64,000 nt of DNA, from positions 1,992,501-2,056,500 of the forward strand of contig OU015568.1 in NCBI GenBank assembly GCA_907165135.1, read 5' to 3'. This DNA is from Oikopleura dioica. Taxonomy: Eukaryota > Chordata > Appendicularia > Copelata > Oikopleuridae. Below the pieces are notes generated by a model. The model was not told the origin of the DNA. It worked only from the letters and a program-made list of their open reading frames with translations, and did not search any database. Numbering within the stretch: the first letter of the stretch is position 1; every line of letters begins with the position of its first letter. Below, piece by piece: positions 10,389 through 22,320 of the stretch. The translations under genes were made by a program, and so were the position numbers.

Positions 10389-13300
10389 ATGGAAGTGGAT
10401 GAGACAAACTCGAAACCGGATGATCAAACGAACCTTATTCCAACAAATAACGGTAAGAGAATGGAAGCGATTTTTAAGGATCTACCCTTTGATAATCAAA
10501 ATTCTTCAAAAAAGCTTTTAGATTCTTTAAAAATCCCTAAACTCCCTTCAAACTGATAAGAAATCCCCTTAGCGGGGCGTCACCCTATCGTCTGAGAAAA
10601 TCTCTGTTTACCACTTTGCCCCCTCCCTTAGACCAAAATCACCGAGCGCGCGGAAAAATACCAATTGGTGATCTTATAAAACAAACAGACCGGTTATCTG
10701 ACCGCAATACCATGCCGCGGTCCCTTTTTGTGTCCGAGTGTGATAAGCCCAGAAAGGTCAACTGCGGCTGATCCCAAGTCGGACGCGCGTTTATCCGCGG
10801 CGATTAGCCCCGATGACCGGTAGCTTCTATTTCCAAGCGGGCGAAAATTTGAAGCTAAATGTCAGGCTTATTTGTAACCCAGGGATTTATTTACAAGAAT
10901 TAAGGGCGTCAACGCTCAGCTTAGAAATCTCATTCATTTCAAATCATTTTTGAATGACTACCTCTTTTACAGTAGGGAAACCCTTTCGAAATTTCTGGCC
11001 CTGGTTCAGATTTTTGCTAACCTGATCAGTGATCAATATCCCCTTTGCTCTTACCCGCTTAATTCAGCAGATCGAACTTGCTCTCGCTGTTTTATGCACT
11101 GAAATCGTTTTCAAAATTCGCGGCATCCCCTTTCTTCTCCCGTCTTCTCCCGCTCCCCAAAAGGCCAATCCGGCTTACCCCCTGTTTTGATAAAGAAAAT
11201 TTAGCGCAGCCTTCTTGGCTCTTTCCAATGGTGCAAAGGTGCAGCCACGGGCCAATCTGGCGCCGGAGAAAATAAAGAATTATCGCTATAAAATAAACAC
11301 TCTTCTAATTACCGTAAATTATAAAATTCAAAATGCCAAAATTCAATTATTTCTATTTTAGAACCAGTTGATGAAAAAACATTCGACGAGTCATCTTCTT
11401 CGGAGACTTCTCAGCCTCATTCTTCGGGATACAACTCGCATGGAGATGCATCAGAAGAGCCGATTCCTCCAGGAGTAATTGATAACTTCGTGGATCATCG
11501 AACTATACAGGTAAATTAAGGGTGTACCTGCCCTTAGTCAAATGAATGGATTTCTTAAAATATAATTTATCTTTTGATTTTTCTTTTTTGAAAAAGCCGC
11601 AAGCGGCTTTTTATTTATAGTTTCTTCTCTAGAACCCGTCAAACAACGAGTTTTGTATCCAGATGTGCGTTTCCTTAATTCTATTTCCCCCTTCTTTCTT
11701 CCCAAAACCGCCGGATGTTTTGAGCTCCCTGCGACTTACCGACAAATTTTCTTTTTGTATTTCAATCCGGTGATCCGGAAATTTTCCCCTGTCCAGCCGC
11801 GAACGACGATCATAACAAAATCGCTTTGTTTAGCCGACAGATTATCCAGCGTTGAACTTGGAGCGGGACAACTACTGGCGCAACTCGCAAAACTCATTCT
11901 CGCACTTTATTCCCGCGAGCAGGATCAGCAACAGGCCGAGTCCAGGTGAGCGGAAATTGGGAATGGGGAGATAATATTTCCCACAGGATGAATACAGCGC
12001 GATCCGGAGGTGATTTCTAGCGTTTTTAGAAAGCAGGATTAGAGTACTAAAGGGAACATGACTAGCAGAACAAAATGACTACTGATTGAAACAATTTTTG
12101 TTAAGAAAATATTTTTCTAGAGCTCCAAAATTGTCAAATTCTTTCAGAATACAGGGGTTAAAATTTGTCATTTCTGGTGCTGAAATTCTATTTCCACTTT
12201 CCTTCTTCCACTTTCGGGAACTTCTTTGAAGCTCAAAGAACAAGTTGAAATTTTGAATCGCCAATCGGTTTCTCATAGAAAAGAGGGCAGGCACTTGAAA
12301 GGATGAAGGATGGAGCACCCGATCTGCACTTGGACGGGGCTCAAGAATTTGTGCACTTTCTGTCACGTGACAAAGTGCGATTGGCCTTTCCCACAATTGT
12401 AAAATTTCTTAATTTCGAATTCAAATTTTCGATCCATCAAACAATCTAACAAAGCATAATCTGTAACCTAAACATCCAAACATCGCAAAATCCGAATAGT
12501 CGGAAACCAAGGTTGGCCGCCATCCAACGTAAAGTAATAATAACAAGCAAAAGAGGCTAAAACTAGATAAGCTAGACAATCCAACACGCGTTAGTCGACA
12601 AAAAGCTTCCGTTTGGGTAATTTTTGGCAGCTGACATGAACAGAATTTGTTCGGAAGGACGATTTGTCTAGTTCTTTTTACAAATGGGCTTACGTAAACT
12701 TCAAATTTGCGCCTGTAGAATCGAAATTAAGGGCTTCCCTTTTATAAATTTAAAAGACAAAAACGATGATCCATCATCTTCACAAGTGAAAGTTCCTGAA
12801 TTGAAAGTGTTTGAGCTGAAGAGCCGCTTTATGGCGCTAGAGGAGCTTTCTGAATGGTACTTTAGACACGCACTTGAAGCGATTTCAAGTGAACTTTGAT
12901 TCTGTAACGAGCCAAAAAACCGCTTTCTTCTTGATTCCCTAATACTATATTTTATATTTTCAATATCGAAATGATCAATAAGCAGATAAACGTCTCCCGA
13001 GACGCGTTGCGAGACAGTAATTAAGAACGATTCAACCTTTTAGAAAAAATAGAAAAGGAGATATAAGTGTAATGAGAAATGAAGATTTTAATATTTGATG
13101 GGTTCTATCACTGGACGGTGGCCAGCGCCCTGTCGGCCATCGCTGAATTCGTCTCCATCGGCCTGTCGCGTTTGATAGTTTTCATGTTGAGTGATATTAC
13201 ACTGTATATATGCATGTACAGACAGTTTTCTTATACAATGAATTCGAAAAGAGCCCATCGAGGATACAGTTGAAATATTGGCAGTGCCTTTTTCAAAAAA

Positions 13301-16300
13301 TAAAGCTGAAAAAGGGTTGAAAAAATCAAGCCAACTTCAATTGCATGTAATTATATTCGGTCTAGCCCCATTTTTCGCCGGTCTGAGCTGCCTCTCGGAA
13401 GTGAACACTTGACAGGGAGTGTCTTGAAAATGAAGTTTCGGAATTCTTTTACCAGATTATGCAAAAACGCGTGCATCACCTCCTTTCTATTTGGAATTCT
13501 AGAGGCCGCCTCGATTGGTGCCTTTTTGTCGCTTTGGATTATCGCCAATTTACCAGTAGTATTTCCATTTTCAGTATTTTTGGAGGACGAAATATACAAA
13601 GGGCGATTTCCGTGGCTTTTTTGGCAATTAAAGGATTCAGAACGGCGTTTTTTGATCATTCCATTTTCGCCGACTGAAGACCAAAGAGTCTCGATCCATC
13701 AAATTTCGCTGTTTGTCCAATTTTAAGGTGCTTAGGCTTCAATTTTCAGTAATTTGGCGCCTTACACCGGCTCGGTCGAACATTAAATTATTTTGACAAG
13801 TTTAAAACTTTGCGGCAGCGCAAAACTTTTTGTTTATGCACCTCGCGAAATCATATCGAAATCATTTGATAAGCAATTTTCTGTATGAAAAATTATTAGA
13901 TACGCGAATATATCATCTTGATTAGCCGAATTTAATAAACTACCGTTGACCTTCTCCATATGCCCTTTCTTCATTTCTATAACCTGGCAGGTGTGTGCCT
14001 AGATCGCTCATTTTCCATATGCCAGAATATAAAATAAATATATACCAAGAGTCACGTGATTTTGTCAGGTTCAATCCATCACGCTTATTACCAAGCAAAT
14101 CAATATTTTACTTCAAGTTTTAGACGGAAATGCTTTGATCCGGGCATCCGTAATCGCAGATTTTGCTACTGATATCGAATTTAATGAGCACTTACCTTCA
14201 TATCTCAAGAAAACAGAAGAATTTCAAAAATCAAGAAGAAAAAATCGACAAATTAACCACTAAATTGGCCCAAAACTCAAGTATCTTTGGATAAATTTGC
14301 ACATGAATAATTTCCAATTAAGGGAGGAGCCTCAAGTACACCACATTAAATAATTGACTCCGGTTTTTTTTCTAGCGGTTTTTTTCTTGGCGCCCCTCCA
14401 GCCGAGCAAACTGTATTTTGTCCTCAATTAAAACTTAGGCGGGATGATGCGCTTTTTTAATTTTCTGGAAAATTTGGGCTGAAAATTAACGCTTGACACC
14501 TTGATCCGCTTTTTGCGAGAAAAAGCACTTGGCGAACACAGCTTTGACGGATCCAATTTTGACACGCGCAGAGTTTTTTTCTTGGAGGAAAAAAGCGCAT
14601 TATTGAATTAGATAAACAGATGTTTGGAGAAACGGAGGAAAAAATTAGGGCTAATGGAATTTAAAATTTCTTTCAGCTTTTATTTTCGAATTGAAGCTTT
14701 GAAAGTTCCTTTCGGAGAAATCTAACCGTCTGCGGTTTGTCCGCGATGCTCAAAATTGTGTCCTAATCCGCTGAACGGGACTAGACGACACTATGTAAAA
14801 TCAAGGAACCGCTCAGCAGGTGCGCCTCCGAGAAAAAATCCCGAGAGATATCGACATTCCGGCCCAATTACCAACAATTTTCGCTCGCTTATTCAATGTA
14901 CAGTAGGGTGCAATCAAATAAGAGGCAAAAAGGAAGCACTGATTAGCTAAGAAAAACATGCGTGGAAAACCCCTTCATTACGAATTGAGCTGCAAAAGTG
15001 AGAAAGAGTGACACCGCTTGGCACCGTTTGAGCTCTTTTTCTGGCACATTCACTGACAATTAGCCTGATTAAAATTGATCACCAGTGACAGAGCCACATA
15101 CAGTTCGCTCATATCACCATCACCCGCGGGTTATACACACGACTCGGGAGGCGATACAGTCTTTGAAGAACGAATATCGAATGGATGGATTAGCTCCGCT
15201 GAGATTTCAAAACTCTGAAGCATCACGCTGTGTTCATCCTTTGTGGCAGTTTTCTGCCGTGTTTTGAATTTATAAATTTAAATTGAACTGGGAAAATAGA
15301 ATCATAAACGAAATCTCATTTCATTTTTAGCTGTGGCGAGACATAATCAGCAGAATCAGATGTACTACGACTCGATTCCACCAGAAGCAAGAGGTGAGTT
15401 TAGCTTGTATGAGTAGAAATTAAAATATTTTGAATTTAAACAGTTTAAAATAATAGTATTTTAAGTAAAATATAACTTGATAATTATCAAATCATTGTAA
15501 AAGTCAAGGGGTGCAATACTCCAATATTCGCTGTACCTAATTTTTAATTTTCGAATTTGGCTTTCATAAAAAAAGTTTTTTGATAAAAGTCAAAACCATT
15601 TTATGGTTTCTTAAATTTCAATTTTCAGATCATTCCCGCGAGCAAATGACCTGCCAGTCGATCCAGTCGCTCAACGGAAACAATCGCCAACAACACATGT
15701 GGACCGCCAGATCTGGGTAAGCTTTATTTTCCTCCTCCTCCGGGTCATCGAAAACACATGTTAGATAAGAAAAAATTCCTTCGCCCCCTAAATAAAAAAT
15801 AAGTTTTTCCGTCGCGCATTTTCTCCAGATTAACTGACGATAAGGTCAGTCGCTACTCAGCGCGGCGTGAAATTTCCAAAATGCCAACTCGCCAATTGTA
15901 TTGGGTTTTGAAAGAGATGGGATGATTCAATGCCAACACGGCGGAGATCGGCCAAGTACCCAAAATAACCACTAAGCGCAGCTGATTCACTAAGACGCAT
16001 GAAGTTGGACAAAGTGGGATTGGAAGAATTAAGACATTAGAGTTGTTAATGGCTCTGCAGCTGCGTGATTCATACGCTGATTTCTAAACTTACCTTTTAG
16101 TGCGAGTTACATTCCGTCACACTACGCCCAGCCGAATCATCTGTCCGCATCTGCCGGCTACTCCTACACTCCAAATCACGTCCGGGTCTCATCAAACTTG
16201 ACCGATGTCAAGTCACAGAAGAAACCGGACAAGTCGGATAAATGTTTCAAATGGCGCGGTCTCATTGCGATTCTCTCCGCCGCCTGCATAATTTTACTCC

Positions 16301-19300
16301 TCCTTGTTGCTGTGGTCAGTTTCAAGTTTCTACTACCCGCCGCAACGAACAGCCCCTCGGACAGTACTGGAGTCACTGTCGGCACGGGGGTCAAAATAAT
16401 TGACCCAGCGGTTTCCTGCTCTTCAAAATCTCCCGTCTGGGATGCGACAAAGGAAATCTACGTTGGCTCGACGATTGAAACGCTCATTACGCCTGAATCA
16501 AGCGTTCCAATTGTCCTGTATGTTCCGGAAGCTGGTCACGTGAACTTCTTTGCGAGAACAGATCGGCCTGACTGCAGCCTCGTCCTTATGGCAAGACAGA
16601 CCCTGCCTCCAAAACTCTCTGCTCATGACTTTTTGGAATCACTTTCTGGCGCGTATGCCACTTCCACCGCTGAGAATTCGATCATGTACGAGTCCCGCAT
16701 TTCCCGAGGATTAGCTGCTGGAACTTGGTATCTTCAGCTAACTAACGACGGGTCCATCACTTGTCAAGTCAGTCTGAAAACCGAAACGAGCGACAGTTCG
16801 TGTCCAAATGACTGCTCCCAAAATGGAATTTGTTTCGAGTCGAAGTGCTCTTGTTTCGGTGGCTGGACTGGAAGCGACTGTAGCATTGGCATTTGCGCGC
16901 CAGTTTGCTCGGGGAATGGAGTCATGGCTGGTTTTATGGACGCTTGTGTCTGCTACCCTGGCTTTTCTGGAGAAAAGTGCGAGATGAAGTCTTCAGAAAA
17001 ACAAGAAACTTGCGAAAGTTCCTGCAAAAACGGCTCATGCGAAGGAGAAAAGTGCATCTGCAAAGCCGGCTTCAGCGGAGAAAACTGTGAGACGAAAACA
17101 TGCCTGAACGATTGTAGCTCAAACGGCGTTTGTGTTTCAAATGGCAAGTGTCGCTGCTTCAATGGCTACTCAGGCGCTGACTGTAGTTTTAACAACGCGG
17201 CGGATGAGAGCTCCGAGTCGTGCTCGGGCAATGGCTTGTTGATTCAAAACGAGTGCTTTTGCGATGACGGTTTTACTGGCCAAAAATGCGAAACAAAGAC
17301 GCTAAACGAAGAAACCGACGAAAACTGCTTTCCCAAATGCGAAAATGATGCTCGATGCGTTTTGAAAAACAGCGATTGGAAATGCGAATGCAAGCCTGGT
17401 ACAACAGGTGTCAACTGTGGCGCTAAGGTCGAGCAAAATTGCATCGACGGCTTGGATAACGACAACGATTGGCTTGTCGATTGCGAGGATCCCGACTGTT
17501 GCTCGAATCCAGCATGCATTTTTTCTTCTGGTTGCAAAACGACTCTTCATAACTTTGAAGTTACTGGGGAATCAACCACGGAAAAGATCCAATCGTTGGC
17601 AAAACAGCTCAAACTTTCCTCACGATTTTCTTCAAACGAAAAACTCGCTGTTCTGACGGGAATTGTCGAGGATGAGAATCTTCAAGGAATAAAGGGCGTC
17701 TCTGTCAAGTCGAGAAATGGAGAAGTTTTCACAGCAGCGACGGGGCATTTTATTCAAGTCCAAGCCTTTGGGTGCGAGATTTATACGTTCGAACGAGCTG
17801 GATTCAAGGAACGAGAGGAGATGATATGTACATTTGAAAAGATCAATTATCAGGTAAATTTTAAACTCAAAAATAAGATTCTTTACATAAGAATTAAGGC
17901 TCCTCTTCGACTCTCCTACAAAAACTCTCCAGCCGAGTTTTTCCGTTTACCTCCTCCAGCACTCGTCACCATTCAATCAGACTTCTCAACGAATCTTCTC
18001 CCGAATGAGTCATTGTCTGATGATTTTCCCGTTGATCTGGCAACGCGAAAAGTCAGCTTCTCGTCTGAAATTCTCGACGGAACGCTCAACCTGCGACTCA
18101 TGGAAGATCCAGATGAGTTCTCGATGATCTACGTGACTTTTCAGCCGACAACTCCGCAAGCAAGAGTTATCATTACCTGTGACGGAGCGGAAGTTTTCTC
18201 GGAGACTTACTTCAAGCTCGAACTTGGAAAATCGAAACAGATCATCGCCGATTGGAACTTCTCGAACATCTTTCAGCAGACATCGAAGTCGATCGGAAGC
18301 TGCCAAATCCACATTGGCTCTCGATACGACCTCGAGAGTGAATATACTTGGTCATCATCTCGCGTAGCACTGGTCAAAGCTCAAGAGCCCGATGTCAAGC
18401 AAAAGACTGCTGTCGCCAATTTCGTTCCCGACTTCATCTCATACCTTGATCGCGAAAACGGAATCATCTTCCATCAGAAAGACAACAAAATTCAGCGATT
18501 CTCCATGCAGCTAGAAAAGGAACTGAGTTCAACAGTTAAGATACAAGTCGATGATGTTTTCGAGAGTGATATCAAGGAGGAGATCATCGTCTTCTCCAAG
18601 TCAAGTGGCATCTTCTCAAAGTCCTCGACGAATTCTCTGAAACGCTTGGTTCATTTCCAGAACGCTGTTGGAATATCGAAATCGCCACTCTCACGGGACA
18701 ACACCTTCTTTGTCTCCTTCGCCGACAAAATCATGAAAGTTCAAAAATGGCGCCAGACTCTTGTTTACCGCAATTCTGGAAATGAAAGGATTGGAAAAGT
18801 GGTGGCACTCTCTGATGATGAGCTGATCTTTGTTCGTGGAGAAAACGAGCTGGTCAAAATTTCAAACGGAAAACTCTCTAGTTTGTCTAGAAAAGATGGC
18901 CTTGAAGAACCATGCCGTCGCGACAATGACTTCCGTCGAATGTCTTCGATCAAATTTGAGCGAATCAAAGATCTTCAGTTTGATCCATCGACGAAACAGC
19001 TTCTCATTCTTGACGAAAGAAACATCTGGCGAGTGAGTCTTCGATCTGATGACAACTGGACGAGGAGAGTGATTTCGTCTTCTTGTGGCGAAGTGAATGA
19101 AGTTCTAACTGGAGCTTCGAATCTGCAAATCGGGAGCAATTCTGCCGTCCTTATCTCAAATCAGCAGCAGGTCTACGAGCTTCTTGGCGACTCAAAGCTA
19201 GTTCTATTCCTTGGAAGTTGTACTGATGACGTCTGCGATACGATTTCATCGACATCCGCTGCGAAGTTTGGCATGATTCTCGCTTTCAGAAGAATCAATG

Positions 19301-22064
19301 ATGGATTCATCGTGGTCGATGAAAGCTCTGGCGCCGTTCAAATCTGGTCAGTCAAACCAAGCGAACCGACAAAAAGCCCGAGTGGATACGAAGTCGGTTT
19401 CCCAGACGAAAATTTGATTCGCGAATATCTTCCAGATGGTCGACTGGTTGTCGTGAAGGATATCTACACAAGGAAGACCCTCAAAATCCTGACTTACAAA
19501 AATAACCGCCTTGAACAGATTGCTGATCACTACAAAAATACCATCAAGATCACATACGAGTCAAACTCAAGAATCCTCCTTCAGAACTCGCACAACCGAG
19601 CAAGAGCGCAAATCATGCTTCGGGGAGGACGCCCGGTCAAGATTGAGGACGAAGATGGTTCGACAGAGATCAAGTGGGGCCCGGATGGCAGTCTCATGGA
19701 AGTTGGGCCTTATTACCTCACTTACATCAAGAGCCGTATTGCTCGAGTGTCTCTCAATAATTTTACCGTTGATTTATCAACAGTATCTTCCTTGAGCGCC
19801 TTGGAGAGCTACTCTGTGACTGAAAAATGCACAACTAGACTGGGCACAGTCCAAGTTGGATCCTACACTGCTATTCTTCTTGATTCAAACGGCCAAGAAA
19901 CATCCGTCGCTGCTGATGCAACTGTCTCGACATCTTCTTCTGGCTTCTGGAAGAACATCGAAACATTTTCCAGAGATCCAATCACATCACAGCCCTCTCT
20001 CTTTGGTCTTCACGAAAGCCGAGGATTCACAAAGATCCCAGATCGAACAACCGAATGGATCTCCACTCTCTCAAACGAGCGGAAAAACCACGTGACTCGC
20101 ATGCGTCGCGAAGGAGCAACACTCATGAGCTATGAGCTGGACTACTCGAAATCAAAGCCAAGGGGTAAAACTTACGATCAGCTGAAAACTTTCACTGGTA
20201 CACTCGATCTCGACCCAGCTGGAGCCATCGAACGCCTTGCTCTCGAATACTCCCAAGGCCAAGAAGGAAACAAGATTGAGTTCTCATACGCAAGTTCTGG
20301 AGCTCTTGTTGGCTGGAAACAGCTTCGAGATGGCGTCAAAATCGGAATGAGCTTCACACGCGACCGGGGCAACAACATCGTTGAAGTCAATCCACAATCT
20401 TCAGCTCCTCTCAGAGTCGAGCACAGACGTAATCAGCTGAAAGTCACAACCGCCGCAGGAAGCACCCATGAACTCGGCTACAAACTTGGCAATTCTAAAT
20501 GGTCCGAGTCAGAAATCACACGACGATATCCCTCTGGTCAAGAATTCAGCCGGGTCCGCGAAGGAAAGACTTCGACCTTCTCAAGAAATGGAATTTCGTT
20601 TCTGTCAATCGACGATCAGGGTCTTTATCGAAAAATCACAAACACTGTTGATGGAAAATCGTACAATACTGTCGAGCTCTACAGCTGCTCCAGTGAAATT
20701 CGATGGCGAAAATCTCCTGTGGAATCGGTTCGTTATGAAATCAACGAAGAGAAGTCCAAGATTTTCTTCGACGATTCTCAACTCTCCATCGAATCTGTCA
20801 AGTACAAGAATCTTTTGTCCTCAGAGACGATAAGCGTCAGTGGAACACCAAAAATGGCGGTTACGTACGCTTACGACAGCTGGCATCGAATCAATCGTGT
20901 TATTCTGGAAATTCCTGGCTATCGCTCGGTTAGCAGAGTTATTGAATACGATGGAGACCAAGTTTATGCGATTGACAAATTCTCATTCTTCGCATTTCCA
21001 GAAAAAGCTCTCATCCAGATCTCCTCCGCAAATCCTCGAATGAAAATTCTTCGTAAGAATCATCGCTCAACTGGCCGTCTTGTTGCATCGCAGTTGAAAA
21101 TTGCCGACGAGCCAAAATTCCAGAGCCAAATTGAGTACAATTCCCTCAAACAAGTTCAAAAAGAAATCGTCGAAGTCCTCAGCACAAATAATGAAACGAT
21201 CTTCAACACAGAGTACGATCAAGATTACAAGACAACGAAATCTGGAAATGGAGAAAAATCCTCTATCGCGGCGAACTTGCGGATCAGCTCATCTTTCCAA
21301 ATGGAAAGCTCGTCCCGATCGGCCGAGATCATCTTCATCGACTCACCAAGTTTGGCGATATCCGCGTCACTTGGACTGGCGCTAATCACATGACCCTGGG
21401 CTCGGATAAGATCGAGGTCAATTACAAAGGTCAACCAGTGAAGATCAACGACGATAGAGTCCATTTTGATTCTGAAGATCGACCCCGTGCGCTTGGGACG
21501 AACCAATTCTTCATTTTCAATGGCGATCAACTCCTCTATCACGTCAAATCTCGCGACATCATCGAGTACTTCTACGATCCGTCCGGACATCTCTTCGCGA
21601 TCGCTCAGAAAAGTACGCTCTCTCCCCAAGTCAAGTACTTTTACGTAATGACGACTGGGGAAGGCTCGCCAGCGATCATTTTTGACGAAGACGGAAAGGT
21701 CGTCAAAGAAGTTCGCTACGGTGCTTTTGGCCGAATCGCTTTTGATTCTAACCCGAAGTTCGAGATTGTCCTTGGTTATTCTGGAAGACTCTGTCTTACC
21801 GCCAATGTCTGCCAGACAAAAGACAAGCTGTGGATTCAAACCCTGACAGGCGAATCCTTCAATTTCGCCGGTCAAATCGCCGAGCTTGAAAAACTAGGCG
21901 AAATCGACAGATCGAGGAGCACTCTCCCAAGCAACAGCTGGTGGCCTTACTCTGCTCCCGAAGCAAGGGAACTCATCAATTCGAAACGAGATCGCCTCGT
22001 GGTCGACTTCTTCAAAAGCATCAACATCCCAATAATGCCTGAAGAATCTGGACGATTATTTTAG
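10389..22064 (+). CDS. teneurin (type II membrane adhesion receptor)
   Basis: Teneurins span the membrane once and bind latrophilin or other teneurins during neural wiring. Exons: 10389-10452, 11362-11510, 15331-15393, 15629-15716, 16101-22064, about 2,100 aa. Order seen: cytoplasmic tail; membrane helix GLIAILSAACIILLLLVAVV at about residues 176-198; six EGF-like repeats (16.8-17.4 kb); the post-EGF motif NCIDGLDNDNDWLVDC; then beta-propeller and YD-repeat shell, ending in VRYGAFGRIAFDSNPKFEIV, which matches the teneurin shell. Vertebrate teneurins run to about 2,700 aa with eight EGFs; this one stops some 80 residues after the last YD motif, with no GRW motif, Tox-GHH or TCAP region. The frame shifts once near 21254-21258, a run of five A. 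The exon 2/3 junction does not close in phase, so a small exon may be missing between them. The 909-bp and 3.8-kb introns are long for this genome. Confidence 0.93.
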
Positions 22065-22320
22065 GCTGTAAAAACATTTTTTGTATATTTCTGCCCTTCA
22101 CGATAACCTATCATCTGACTATATTGTACATATCAAGCTTGCATTTGAATGACTTAATTCTTCACATTCTCAACTGCTCGAGCTATTTATTATTTCCACA
22201 TTATTACTTTTTTGAGAATATTGATAAACAATAAACGAAACAGTGCTAAAAAATTCAATCAAAATGTAGAATAATCAAGTAAAATAGCTGCGTATAGACA
22301 GTAATCGAGTAAAGAAAAAA
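22065..22320. other. convergent 3' ends
   Basis: Spacer between the teneurin stop (22062-22064) and the stop of the minus-strand coiled-coil gene (22321-22323). A polyadenylation-like AATAAA occurs near 22231 on the plus strand. Nothing else is seen. Confidence 0.5.

Noticed and set aside
13351-13726. Overlapping open frames of about 100 residues in the large teneurin intron
   Set aside because: They overlap on both strands, lack splice sites in phase with teneurin and show no recognisable domain.
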